The notes beneath the pieces are model-generated. The model was not told the origin of the DNA. It searched no databases and worked only from the letters and a program-made list of their open reading frames with translations. From contig NZ_JBHTCX010000012.1 in the NCBI RefSeq assembly GCF_042666875.1, forward strand, positions 62,001-126,000: a stretch of 64,000 nt of DNA, written 5' to 3'. Below, piece by piece: positions 8,302 to 18,685 of this stretch. The stretch comes from Brachybacterium sp042666875. Its GTDB lineage: Bacteria; Actinomycetota; Actinomycetes; Actinomycetales; Dermabacteraceae. Every line of letters starts with the position of its first letter. Positions within the stretch are counted from its first letter, which is position 1. The translations under genes and the position numbers were made by a program.

Positions 8302-9098
8302 TTCGCCTTCGCCCCCAGCCAGACGGCGACCGACAGGAGCAGGGAGAGGATGATCGTCCAGGCGTACAGGCCTTCGGTCACGGGCCCCAGTGAGCCCAGG
8401 GAGATGCCACCGGGTGACCCGGTCTCCTCGAGGGATTCGAGGTAGGTGATCACGTCGCGCTTGTCCTCGGGGGTCAGGCTCGTCTCGTTGAACACGGGCA
8501 TGTTCTGCGGCCCGGTGTCCATGGCCTCGTAGATGTGCTTGGGCTCGACGCCCTCGAGCTCCGGGGCGTACTTGCCGCGCGTGAGCGCACCGCCGGCGCC
8601 GGCCGCGTTGTGGCACATGGCGCAGTTGATGCGGAAGATCTCTCCGCCCTGGGTGGCATCACCCTGGGAGGTGTCGAGGTACTCCTCGTCGGGCACTGCG
8701 GGGCCGGGGCCGAGGGAGGCGACGTAGGCCGCCAGCTGACGGGTCTGCTCCTCGTTCATCTGCGGGGGCTTGCGCTGCGCCTGTGCGCCCGAGTTCTGCA
8801 TGGGCATGCGACCGGTGCCGACCTGGAAGTCGACGGCCGCGGCACCCACCCCGATCAGCGACGGGCCCAGGGTGCTGCCGTCGGAGTCGGTCAGGCCCTG
8901 CCCGCTGCGACCGTGGCAGGTGGCGCAGTTGGCCAGGAACAGCGCTTCCCCGGCGTCGACGTCGTCCTGCGTGTAGGTCTCCGCCTGGGCTGTCTGCGGC
9001 TGGAACGCGGCGTACAGCCCGCCGGTCGCGACGAGGGCGAGCAGCAGGATCACGAGTAGCGCCATCGGATGATGACGTCGTGCGGCGAGTGCCTTCAC
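8298..9098 (-). CDS. qcrC: diheme cytochrome c subunit of the bc1 complex
   Basis: Membrane-anchored c-type cytochrome that hands electrons straight to CtaC, replacing soluble cytochrome c in actinobacteria. In 266 residues there are two heme sites, CATCH (C58, C61, H62) and CAMCH (around 156-160), each in a cytochrome c fold with a downstream Met. An N-terminal signal-like helix (12-31) and a C-terminal anchor (about 242-262) place the heme domains outside. It follows ctaE and overlaps qcrA. The two CxxCH motifs support a III2-IV2 supercomplex. Confidence 0.97.
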   Translation of the reverse strand: MKALAARRHHPMALLVILLLALVATGGLYAAFQPQTAQAETYTQDDVDAGEALFLANCATCHGRSGQGLTDSDGSTLGPSLIGVGAAAVDFQVGTGRMPMQNSGAQAQRKPPQMNEEQTRQLAAYVASLGPGPAVPDEEYLDTSQGDATQGGEIFRINCAMCHNAAGAGGALTRGKYAPELEGVEPKHIYEAMDTGPQNMPVFNETSLTPEDKRDVITYLESLEETGSPGGISLGSLGPVTEGLYAWTIILSLLLSVAVWLGAKAK

Positions 9099-9189
9099 GG
9101 TTCGGACCTCGATTCGTGGAGGGGACGAGCAGGGGCGGGAGGGGAGCTGCGGCGCGCACCAGGCGGGGGAGCCTGTGCGGGCGCGGGGA

Positions 9190-9921
9190 TCAGAAGATGC
9201 TCCAGTCGAAGTCGACGGGCACGGCGTGGCCCGGGCTGGTGCCGGTCATGATCGGATCCAGCAGGTAGACCACGAAGAACAGGCCCACCCAGACCACATC
9301 GACGAAGTGCCAGTAGTACGAGATGCAGATCGCGGAGACCTGCTCGTGCTGGGTGAAGGACTCCGCCATGAAGGACCGCATCATCACCATCAGGAAGGCG
9401 ATCAGGCCGCCGACGACGTGGATGCCGTGGAAGCCCGTGGCGAGGTAGAAGATCGAGCCGAACGGGGAGGACGAGAGCGTCACGCCCTCGTGGATGAGCT
9501 CGGTGTACTCGTAGGCCTGCCCGGAGACGAAGACCGCGCCCATGACGAAGGTCAGCGTGTACCACTCGATCATGCCCCACCCGGCGACGTTGAAGATCGA
9601 GCCGGTGCGGGCCTTGCGCGGGGCGAAGGGCTTGCCCCAGGGGAACTGGCCCTCGGCCAGGAACACGCCCATCTGGCAGGTGAACGAGCTGGCGACCAGG
9701 ATGATGGTGTTCACCATGGCGAAGCCGTGAGTGAAGTTCGCCTCGCCGTCGGCGAACGTCTCCGGCGCCATCGAGCGCAACGTGAAGAACATGGCGAACA
9801 GCCCGCCGAAGAACATCAGTTCGCTGGCGAGCCAGACGATCGTGCCGATCTGCGTCGGGTTCGGGCGGCCTACCGCTGGGGCAGCGGCGGCGGAGCGCTC
9901 AGGCAGGGTCGCAGTAGTCAC
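9190..9921 (-). CDS. ctaE: cytochrome c oxidase subunit III
   Basis: Structural subunit of the aa3 oxidase; 243 residues with about six to seven helices, typical of the family (WLASELMFFGGLFAMFF, ATGFHGIHVVGG, YYWHFVDVVW). It heads the ctaE-qcrC-qcrA-qcrB operon, separated from the ctaCDF operon as in mycobacteria. A CATAAT box (9928-9933, minus strand) ends six bases before the GTG, so transcription should begin at or within a base or two of the start codon: probably a leaderless mRNA. Confidence 0.96.
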   Translation of the reverse strand: MTTATLPERSAAAAPAVGRPNPTQIGTIVWLASELMFFGGLFAMFFTLRSMAPETFADGEANFTHGFAMVNTIILVASSFTCQMGVFLAEGQFPWGKPFAPRKARTGSIFNVAGWGMIEWYTLTFVMGAVFVSGQAYEYTELIHEGVTLSSSPFGSIFYLATGFHGIHVVGGLIAFLMVMMRSFMAESFTQHEQVSAICISYYWHFVDVVWVGLFFVVYLLDPIMTGTSPGHAVPVDFDWSIF

Positions 9922-10078
9922 GTCACCATTATGTCGTGTCGTCAGATTCGGCGTGCCGGGTCACGACGCCCGACCACACCGCGGGGCAGCGCCCCGGGGC
10001 GGACGACGTCAGCATATCCCTCCTGACGGCCTGTCACGAACGGGGACACGCTCCGTCCGGCTCGCGGGATCGGTGCAG

Positions 10079-10128
10079 GTGATCGCCGCATGCGGGGTCG
10101 TGATCGCTCCGTGATCCGATCCGTGATC
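10079..10128 (+). promoter_or_regulatory. phased GTGATC repeats between ctaE and trpD
   Basis: GTGATC occurs at 10079, 10100, 10111 and 10123; the last three are all CGTGATC and are spaced 11 and 12 bases apart. The array lies in the divergent promoter region, roughly 45 bases upstream of trpD, and could be a direct-repeat binding site for a regulator of either gene. Confidence 0.35.
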
Positions 10129-10168
10129 CTCGCGACGGCCGGGCGTCCCGAAGTGCCATGATCGGGGC

Positions 10169-11251
10169 ATGAACGAGAACATCCCGACCTGGCCCCGGAT
10201 CACGTCGCGCCTCGTGCGTGGTGAAGAGCTCGAGGCCGGCGAGGCGTCGTGGGCGATGGACGAGGTCATGTCCGGAAACACGACGCCGGTCCAGCTCGCC
10301 GGGTTCCTGGTGTCGCTGCAGGCCAAGGGCGTCACCAGTGGGGAGCTCGCAGCTCTGGCGGATGCGATGGTCTCGCATGCGCGGCCGGTGCGCGCCCCGT
10401 CGCGCGCTGTCGACATCGTCGGTACCGGCGGCGATCTGGCTCATACCGTGAACATCTCCACCATGGCCTCCATGGTCATCGCCTCGACGGGCCGCGCGGT
10501 GGTCAAGCACGGAAACCGGGCCTCGAGCTCGAGATCCGGCTCGGCCGACGTGCTCGAGGCGCTCGGCGTGCGCCTCGACCTGCCCGTCCCCGTGGTCGAG
10601 GATCTGGTCGAGGAGATCGGGATGACATTCCTGTTCGCGCAGGTCTTCCACCCGTCGATGCGGTTCGCTGCGGAGGCCCGCAAGGGGCTGGGCATCCCCA
10701 CCGTGATGAACATCCTGGGTCCCATCACCAATCCCGGCCGGCCCCGGGCGAGTGCGGTGGGCGTGGCCGACGCCACGATCGCGCCGACCGTCGCCGGCGT
10801 GTTCGCCGCTCGCGGCACCAGCGCCCTGGTCTTCCGTGGCCAGGACGGGCTCGACGAGCTCACCGTCACCGCTGCCTCCGACGTCTGGGAGGTGCGAGGC
10901 GGCGAGGTCCGTGAGCACTCGCTGGACCCGGAGCTCCTGCTGGGTATCCCGCGCAGCGGCCACGACGCGCTGCGCGGCGGCACCGCCGAGGAGAACGCGG
11001 AGGTGACTCGGGAGCTCTTCGCCGGGGCCCGCGACGGGCGGATGGGGCCGATCCGTGACGCGGTGCTGCTGAACGCGGCGGCCGGCGTGCTCGCCTTCGA
11101 CGGGATCGATCAGGCGGCGGCCGACGGGTTCGAGGAGCGGTTCGCAGCCGCGTTCGCGGAGGCCCGGGACGCGTTGGACTCGGGGCGTCCTGCGGAGCTG
11201 GTCCGGCGTTGGGCTATCGCCTCGCGGGAAGCTGCCGCCGAGGACGGCTGA
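10169..11251 (+). CDS. trpD: anthranilate phosphoribosyltransferase
   Basis: Second step of tryptophan synthesis: joins anthranilate to PRPP. The 360-residue protein has the PRPP-binding GTGGD loop (about residues 87-91), the KHGN(R) anthranilate loop and the SGSADVLEALG segment, all in the expected order. The ATG lies six bases after CATGAT, a possible -10 box giving a leaderless message; no ribosome binding site is visible. No other trp gene is near. trpD next to ctaE-qcrCAB is the order also seen in M. tuberculosis (Rv2192c-Rv2196), so this is inherited context. Confidence 0.96.
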   Translation: MNENIPTWPRITSRLVRGEELEAGEASWAMDEVMSGNTTPVQLAGFLVSLQAKGVTSGELAALADAMVSHARPVRAPSRAVDIVGTGGDLAHTVNISTMASMVIASTGRAVVKHGNRASSSRSGSADVLEALGVRLDLPVPVVEDLVEEIGMTFLFAQVFHPSMRFAAEARKGLGIPTVMNILGPITNPGRPRASAVGVADATIAPTVAGVFAARGTSALVFRGQDGLDELTVTAASDVWEVRGGEVREHSLDPELLLGIPRSGHDALRGGTAEENAEVTRELFAGARDGRMGPIRDAVLLNAAAGVLAFDGIDQAAADGFEERFAAAFAEARDALDSGRPAELVRRWAIASREAAAEDG

Positions 11252-11261
11252 GGCCGTCGGC

Positions 11262-11543
11262 TCAGCCCTCGATGCCGAGGTCGAACGCGGCGTCCAGATC
11301 ACGCGTGGAGTAGGTCTTGAAGGCGATGTTCGTCGTGGTGTCGAGGATGCCCTGGACCTTCCCGAGATGCCCCGCGATGACGTCCGCGAGATCCTCGTGA
11401 CGGCGCACCCGCACGACGGCGATCAGGTCGACGTCGCCGGTGACCGAGTACACCTGCTCGACGCCGTCGAGATCGACGACGGCCTCGGCGACCTCGGGGA
11501 TGCGGGCGGACTCGACGACGATCGAGACGATGGCGGTGATCAT
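11262..11543 (-). CDS. Lrp/AsnC-type ligand-binding (RAM) domain protein without HTH
   Basis: A 93-residue stand-alone regulator-of-amino-acid-metabolism domain. It begins MITAIVSIVVESARIPEVAEAV and has the alternating strand/helix pattern (beta-alpha-beta-beta-alpha-beta) of the C-terminal half of Lrp proteins; the N-terminal DNA-binding half is absent. Such orphan domains may bind amino acids or modulate full-length Lrp proteins; its partner here is unknown. It converges on trpD with only ten bases between the stops. The ATG at 11543 follows GGAGAAGCC. Confidence 0.85.
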   Translation of the reverse strand: MITAIVSIVVESARIPEVAEAVVDLDGVEQVYSVTGDVDLIAVVRVRRHEDLADVIAGHLGKVQGILDTTTNIAFKTYSTRDLDAAFDLGIEG

Positions 11544-11593
11544 GGCTTCTCCTCGGACGGGGCGCAGGGCGCGCCGGGACGTGTGCTCCGAGC

Positions 11594-13264
11594 CTAATCC
11601 GCGATCGGCGCCGCGAGTGCGGTCGTCCGGGCGAAGCGCTCCGCGAGCAGCTCGGCGTCGAAGCGAGCCCTCGCGGGCACATGCCACTCGCCCTCCATCA
11701 GCACCGTGCGCACGCCCTCGCCGTCGAGCCAGCTGAGCAGGATCTCCGCCTCCTGGTGGTAGCCCTGGCACAGCGGGGCGGCGAGCTCCGCCTCCCCGGT
11801 GCCGGTCACGGCCAGGGAGCGCGCGACTGCCAAGGGGTCGGCGTGGGAGGGCACCAGAGCCGTGCCGGCGAAACGGCCGTGCCGCACCGCCAGCAGCTCC
11901 CATCCGCGCCCGCCGATCACGCCCTCCGTGCTGGGCCGGGCGGCGATCAGCAGCGGCACCTCGCAGATCGCCCGCAGCCGGGAGGCGCGACGCGCGGCCG
12001 CGAGGTACATCCCCGCCAGGCGCCGCAGCTTCTCGGCGTCCTCGTAGCGACCGGCCGAGACGTGGCCTCGCATGCGGGCGGCGACATGGTCGAGGATCTC
12101 GCGGGGGTCGACGAGCATCGCCCGGCGGATGCGATCCCGGTGCCCGGCCTCGGCGCGGGCACCGCGCCCGGAGGCCTGCTCGAACGCCGCCCCGCGGCCC
12201 AGGATCGCGTCGGTGAGCAGCCCGCGCAGGGGCTCGACGTCGTGCCGGGAGGACAGCGGGCCGATCTGGGCGGAGCCGTCGGCCTCCGGGCGCGCGATCC
12301 GTGCCGTGCGCAGCCCCTCGGAGCCCGAGCCCAGACGGAGCCACACCGCCTTCTCGGGGGAGAGCCCATGCCGGTTCGTCGGCGGCTTCTTCGCCGCGAT
12401 GATCCGCAGCTCGCGCACCGCGGCCTCGGTCGGCGTGGTGCACTCCAGCACGTCGACCGACTCGGCGCGCGGGAGCATGTCCAGCACCTTGCGCCGGGTC
12501 TCGGCCGCCGTGAAGTACGTGCGCACCCGGGAGCGCAGATTCCGGGAGGTCCCCACGTACAGCACGCCTCCGTGGGCGTCGAGGAACTGGTACACGCCGG
12601 GAACCGAAGGAACCGTCTCGGCCAGGTGCTTCTTGCGCAGCTGCACCGGTGTGGCGCGGCGATGCGCGGAGGAGAGGTCCTCGAGGGTGGCGGCGCCGCG
12701 CGGTCCCAGCCGGTCGATGATCGCGTGCAGGACGTCCACCGTGGCCCGGGCATCCGAGAGCGCCCGGTGGTCAGGGGTGATGCTCGCTCCGACGTGCGCC
12801 GCCAGGGTGGAGAGCTTGTGGTCGCGCACCTCGTCGCGCCGGAAGACCGTCCGCGCCAGAGCCAGGGTGTCCAGTACCAGCGGCCGTGGCCACCCGATGT
12901 CGCAGCGGGCGGCCTGGGCGGTCAGGAACGAGATGTCGAACCGTGCGTTGTGCGCCACCAGGGCGGCGTCGCCGACGAAGTCCAGGAACATCGGCAGCAC
13001 TGTGCGGATCGACGGGGCACCGGCCACCGAGGCGTCCGAGATCCCCGTCAGGGAGGCGATGTACGCCGGGATCGGGCGCTCCGGATCGACGAAGGTGCGG
13101 AACTCGCCGAGCACCTCCCCGCCGCGCACCTTGACCGCCCCGATCTCGGTGATGGCGTCGGCCCTCGGGTCGGTGCCGGTGGTCTCGAGGTCGACGACGA
13201 CGAGGGTGGCGTCTACCAGCGGGGTGCCGAGATCATCGAAGCTCAGCTGGCGGCGCGCGGACAT
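11594..13264 (-). CDS. DEDDh 3'-5' exonuclease fused to a UvrC-like GIY-YIG region
   Basis: Residues about 15-190 form a DnaQ/epsilon-type exonuclease: LVVVDLETTGTDP supplies the first Asp/Glu pair, VAHNARFDISFL the second Asp, and DHRALSDARATVDVL the final His/Asp. Residues about 215-300 (VPSVPGVYQFLDAHGGVLYVGTS, shown in part) form a GIY-YIG nuclease domain as in UvrC. The C-terminal half resembles the rest of actinobacterial proteins of this type. A role in DNA repair or RNA/DNA trimming is inferred. Its position beside trpD matches the mycobacterial order. The ATG follows TAGTCT by six bases, so it is probably leaderless. Confidence 0.9.
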   Translation of the reverse strand: MSARRQLSFDDLGTPLVDATLVVVDLETTGTDPRADAITEIGAVKVRGGEVLGEFRTFVDPERPIPAYIASLTGISDASVAGAPSIRTVLPMFLDFVGDAALVAHNARFDISFLTAQAARCDIGWPRPLVLDTLALARTVFRRDEVRDHKLSTLAAHVGASITPDHRALSDARATVDVLHAIIDRLGPRGAATLEDLSSAHRRATPVQLRKKHLAETVPSVPGVYQFLDAHGGVLYVGTSRNLRSRVRTYFTAAETRRKVLDMLPRAESVDVLECTTPTEAAVRELRIIAAKKPPTNRHGLSPEKAVWLRLGSGSEGLRTARIARPEADGSAQIGPLSSRHDVEPLRGLLTDAILGRGAAFEQASGRGARAEAGHRDRIRRAMLVDPREILDHVAARMRGHVSAGRYEDAEKLRRLAGMYLAAARRASRLRAICEVPLLIAARPSTEGVIGGRGWELLAVRHGRFAGTALVPSHADPLAVARSLAVTGTGEAELAAPLCQGYHQEAEILLSWLDGEGVRTVLMEGEWHVPARARFDAELLAERFARTTALAAPIAD

Positions 13265-13319
13265 GGCCGCAGACTACGACGCGGCCCTGACCATCGGAGG
13301 TGCCCGATGGTCCCGGCGC

Positions 13320-15128
<1,809 letters not shown>

Positions 15129-15208
15129 CGAATCTCCTTCGATCCGGGCCGGGCGCTCGTGCCCGGCGTACCGGCCGCCTGCCCGGAAGCGCTGGTGGGG
15201 TGACCACG

Positions 15209-15233
15209 ATCTTACGGCAGGCCGATCTACGAT
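15209..15233. promoter_or_regulatory. divergent -10 boxes for the acyl-CoA ligase and glucokinase
   Basis: TAAGAT on the minus strand (15209-15214) and TACGAT on the plus strand (15228-15233) lie back to back. Both fit the sigma-A -10 form; -35 elements are weak. Confidence 0.4.
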
Positions 15234-15342
15234 GTACGACAGCAGGCTGACGGGCCGGCTGGCCGATCAGCGAGCATGCCTGCGCACGGGCGAGAGCGCG
15301 TACAGGGCCGGACATACGGGGTATCGACGCAGAAGGAGCAGC

Positions 15343-16278
15343 ATGCTCTCCATCGGAGTGGACATCGGCGGCACCAAGATCGCCGCCGGCGTGGTCGACG
15401 AGGACGGCGCCATCGTCGCCACGACCACGCGCAGCACGCCGGCCACGGAGCCGGAGCTGATAGAGGCGGGCGTCGCCGATGCCGTCGCCGAGCTGAGGGC
15501 CGACCACGACGTGGTCGGGGTCGGCGTGGGGGCCGCCGGGTTCGTGGGCGCCGACCGTCGCACCGTGAAGTTCGCGGCCAACCTCGCGTGGCGTCACCGC
15601 GCGCTCGCCGACGAGCTGGAGCGACTGACGGGCCTTCCCGTGGTGGTGGAGAACGACGCGAACGTCGCCGGATGGGCCGAGTACCGCTTCGGGGCGGCCA
15701 CCGAGGCGGCGCACATGCTGATGGTGACCGTGGGGACCGGCCTCGGTGGGGCGATCGTCCTGGACGGCCGGCTGCTGCGGGGCAGCGGGGGCTTCGCGGG
15801 CGAGGTCGCGCACATGACCGCCGTGCCCGATGGGCAATGGTGCGGCTGCGGACGCAAGGGCTGCCTGGAGCAGTACACGGCGGGCACCGCTCTGGTGCGC
15901 ACCGCGAAGCGGAGGGCCTCGGCGGGCGACCCGCTGCTGGGCCCGCTGGTGCAGGCTGCCGGCGGGGCACGCAAGGAGATCGACGGTCCGCTGATCACTC
16001 GCCTCGCCCAGCAGGGCGATCCGGGGGCGCAGGAGCTGATCGCGGAGATCGGTACCTGGCTCGGGACGGGTATGGCGTCGATCTCGGCGCTGCTGGACCC
16101 CGAGGTGATCGTGGTCGGCGGCGGCGTCGCGGCGGCCGGCGACCTCCTGCTGGATCCCGCCCGCCGCGCCTACGCCGCGAACCTCACCGCCCGGACGCAC
16201 CGGGACCTGTCGCCGTTCGTGCTCGCGAAGATGGGGAACCGCGCCGGGATCGTCGGGGCCGCCGACCTGGCTCGCTGA
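15343..16278 (+). CDS. glk: ROK-family glucokinase
   Basis: Phosphorylates glucose to glucose-6-phosphate. The 311-residue protein begins with the phosphate loop GVDIGGTKIAAGVV, has the sugar-binding VENDANVAGWAEYRFG segment, and the ROK zinc motif CGCGRKGCLEQY near residue 167. GTGLGGA, the second phosphate motif, is also present. The start is set by AAGGAGCAGC before the ATG at 15343; a longer upstream frame overlaps the divergent promoter and is unlikely. Polyphosphate use cannot be judged from sequence alone, but the classic PpgK motifs are not obvious. Symbol by family. Confidence 0.92.
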   Translation: MLSIGVDIGGTKIAAGVVDEDGAIVATTTRSTPATEPELIEAGVADAVAELRADHDVVGVGVGAAGFVGADRRTVKFAANLAWRHRALADELERLTGLPVVVENDANVAGWAEYRFGAATEAAHMLMVTVGTGLGGAIVLDGRLLRGSGGFAGEVAHMTAVPDGQWCGCGRKGCLEQYTAGTALVRTAKRRASAGDPLLGPLVQAAGGARKEIDGPLITRLAQQGDPGAQELIAEIGTWLGTGMASISALLDPEVIVVGGGVAAAGDLLLDPARRAYAANLTARTHRDLSPFVLAKMGNRAGIVGAADLAR

Positions 16279-16302
16279 CGGCTCTGCCGTGGGCCCCAGC
16301 CC

Positions 16303-16905
16303 TCAGACCTCGGCTCCGTCATCGTCGCCGTCCCTGCTGCGGGGTACCCGCAGGAGCAGGGACACCAGGCCACCGATGGCCGCGAGCCCTCCCAGCCAGG
16401 CGAGGAAGTCCGGCAGCGTCGCGCTTGCGGTGACCACGAGCATCAGCACGAATCCACCGATCAGCGCGGTCCACGACCACAGCGCACCGGAGGACGGCTC
16501 CGGCAGATCGGGGTCCGGCGGCTCGAAGTCGCCGTAGAGCACCTCGTCGTCATCGAGCTCGCGCGGACCGGCGGTGCCGCGCACGCCGTCGGCCACGTCG
16601 GGCGGCCCGGCCGAAGGATGTGCGGCTCGGGAGCGGGCGCGCGATTCCGCACTGGGCGGTTCGGACGGGGAGTCGGCGCTGAAGGACCACAGGTCGTCCT
16701 CGTCCGGACCGCCTGTGCCGGGGTCCTGGTCTGCGGGCGCGTCCCCGTCCTCGTCCGGGTCCCGTGGTGGGGGGCCGTGGTCCTCGGCCGCCGGCTCGTG
16801 GGGAGCCTCGCCGGGGTTGAGCATCATGCCCTCGCTCTCGAGCATGCGCGCGAACTCGGCGTCGACATCGCGCGGATCATGCGCGTTCGGACGGTCGGCG
16901 GTCAT
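16303..16905 (-). CDS. acidic membrane-anchored protein, unknown function
   Basis: Two hundred residues. The first 130 are acidic, Pro-rich and probably disordered, beginning with a conserved-looking DVDAEFARMLESEGM helix. Two hydrophobic helices follow at about 141-161 and 166-184, then a short charged tail. The ATG overlaps the stop of the upstream alpha/beta hydrolase gene (ATGA), so they are co-translated. I cannot assign a function; the layout resembles many small actinobacterial envelope-associated proteins. Confidence 0.75.
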   Translation of the reverse strand: MTADRPNAHDPRDVDAEFARMLESEGMMLNPGEAPHEPAAEDHGPPPRDPDEDGDAPADQDPGTGGPDEDDLWSFSADSPSEPPSAESRARSRAAHPSAGPPDVADGVRGTAGPRELDDDEVLYGDFEPPDPDLPEPSSGALWSWTALIGGFVLMLVVTASATLPDFLAWLGGLAAIGGLVSLLLRVPRSRDGDDDGAEV

Positions 16906-17714
16906 CGCGGGCCTCCGGCGAGCTGCGGACCGCCGGCCGGCCGGGCGCCGTCGAGAGGCCGGGGCACATGGGCGTCCAGGAAGCGCGCCGAGGTCTCGAA
17001 CAGCAGGTCGGCGTCCAGATCCAGCGGGACCAGATGACGGCTGCGTGTCGTCGCCAGTCGCTGGACGGACCCGCTGACCCGCGCGGCGATGAGATCGCTG
17101 TCGGCGGCCGGGACGGTCCGGTCCGCGGGGGAGGTGGCCAGCAGCAGCGGGATCTCGACTGCATCCAGCTCGCGCCGGGTGCGCGCGAACAGTCGCCGCA
17201 CCTCGGCGACGGCGCGCACCGGCATCCGGTCGTAGGCCTCCTCGGCCCCGCCCTCCCGGGCGATGTCGGATCCGATCCCGGGAAGGGTGCGCACCACCGG
17301 GGAGATCAGTCCCGCAGCCGCCGCGGTCGCAGGCAGGGCGATGCCGGGATTGACCGCGACCACGGCTGCCAGGCGCCCGCGCAGCATCGGATCCTCGGCC
17401 AGGGCGAGGGCGAGCGCGCCCCCCATCGACAGCCCGCCGACCGCGATCGGGCCGTGCTGGTGAGACAGCGTCAGCGCGACCTCGCGCACGTGGCCGTACC
17501 AGTCCCGCCAGGACCGTCCCGCGAGGTCCTGCCACGAGGTCCCGTGACCGGGCAGCAGAGGAAGGTCGACGGCCCAGCCCCGCGCGGCGTGATCCTCGGC
17601 CCACGGACGCAGCGACTGCGGGGTCCCGGTGAAGCCGTGGCACAGGAGCAGCCCGCCGCGCGGGTTAGAGTGACCTCGCGCGCGCCAGGGGCGGGACAGT
17701 TCGCTGAACGCCAT
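16902..17714 (-). CDS. alpha/beta hydrolase (esterase / monoacylglycerol-lipase-like)
   Basis: A 270-residue cytoplasmic serine hydrolase. The family signatures are visible: the oxyanion HGFTGTPQ near residue 25, the nucleophile elbow GLSMGG near residue 94, an acid in PADRTVPAADSD, and a C-terminal His in TTRSRHLVPLD. It resembles carboxylesterases and monoacylglycerol lipases; substrate unknown. The start at 17714 is supported by a GACGAT box six bases upstream (leaderless type); longer frames overlap the divergent acyltransferase gene. It precedes and overlaps the membrane protein at 16303. Confidence 0.88.
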   Translation of the reverse strand: MAFSELSRPWRARGHSNPRGGLLLCHGFTGTPQSLRPWAEDHAARGWAVDLPLLPGHGTSWQDLAGRSWRDWYGHVREVALTLSHQHGPIAVGGLSMGGALALALAEDPMLRGRLAAVVAVNPGIALPATAAAAGLISPVVRTLPGIGSDIAREGGAEEAYDRMPVRAVAEVRRLFARTRRELDAVEIPLLLATSPADRTVPAADSDLIAARVSGSVQRLATTRSRHLVPLDLDADLLFETSARFLDAHVPRPLDGARPAGGPQLAGGPR

Positions 17715-17772
17715 GGGTACATCGTCGCACCCGCGCCCGCATGCTTCATCCCCTCGTCCCCAGGAGTTCGTC

Positions 17773-18507
17773 GTGCTGTACGAGGTCGCCAAACCGCTCG
17801 TGATGGCCGTGGTGCGCGTGATCTGGCGTCCTACGGTCAGCGGCACCGAGAACATCCCGGACGAGGGCCCGGTCATCCTCGCCTCCAACCACCTGGCCTA
17901 CTCCGACACGGTCTTCCTGCCGGGGCAGGTGCGCCGCAGTGTGCATTTCCTGGGCAAGTCGGACATCTTCGCCGGTCGCTCCCCGCTGAACCGGGTCGTG
18001 GCCTCGGTGATGCGCGGCCTGCACGTGATGCCGGTGGACCGCACCGGGGGCAGCGCCGCACGCTCGGCCATCGATGCCGGCCTCGATGTGCTGGCGGCGG
18101 GCAAGGTCCTCGGCATCTTCCCCGAGGGCAGTCGCAGCCCTGATGGGCGTCTCCACCGGGGCAAGACGGGCGTTGCCCGGTTCGCGCTCGCCACGGGGGC
18201 TCCGGTGGTCCCCGTGGCGATGCTGGGCGCGTTCGAGGCGCAGCGCGGCCGGAAGTACTTCCCGCGCCGGAGGCCCCGGGTGCACGCCGTGATCGGAGAG
18301 CCGCTGGATGTGCGCGAGATCGTCGCGGATCTCGACGGCGCCGAGGAATCGAAGGTGCTCAGGGCCGTGACGGACGCGGTCATGGACCGGATCCACGAGC
18401 TCTCGGGCCAGGAGCGCAGCGGTGAGTACGCCGCTGAGGTCAAGAAGCGCATGAAGGCCGCGGCGGGACAGCCCCTGGGTGGCGAGGAACCCGATACGGC
18501 GGTGTGA
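17773..18507 (+). CDS. plsC: 1-acyl-sn-glycerol-3-phosphate acyltransferase (PlsC family)
   Basis: Transfers an acyl chain to lysophosphatidic acid or a related acceptor at the membrane. In 244 residues the catalytic NHLAYSD motif is the HX4D box (here N-H-L-A-Y-S-D, about residue 43), and FPEGSRSPDG is the acceptor-binding EGTR-type block. VPVAMLG is a third conserved block. The GTG at 17773 follows CAGGAG and is preferred over an in-frame ATG at 17713, which lies inside the divergent hydrolase start. The C-terminus is basic. Confidence 0.9.
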   Translation: MLYEVAKPLVMAVVRVIWRPTVSGTENIPDEGPVILASNHLAYSDTVFLPGQVRRSVHFLGKSDIFAGRSPLNRVVASVMRGLHVMPVDRTGGSAARSAIDAGLDVLAAGKVLGIFPEGSRSPDGRLHRGKTGVARFALATGAPVVPVAMLGAFEAQRGRKYFPRRRPRVHAVIGEPLDVREIVADLDGAEESKVLRAVTDAVMDRIHELSGQERSGEYAAEVKKRMKAAAGQPLGGEEPDTAV

Positions 18508-18685
18508 GATACGGCGGCGACCGCGCCCGCGCCGTCGCCGTCCGCACTGCTGGACGCCTCCGGCGCCGACCCCGTCGGCTCGGCCGGCTCCCGAGGTTCC
18601 GGCCGCGGAGCCGGCCTGCCACAGGCAGGGTTCCGAGCACTGGAAGCGGTCGGCCGCGCGCGCGGGTACTGCGTACCCTGTGGGG

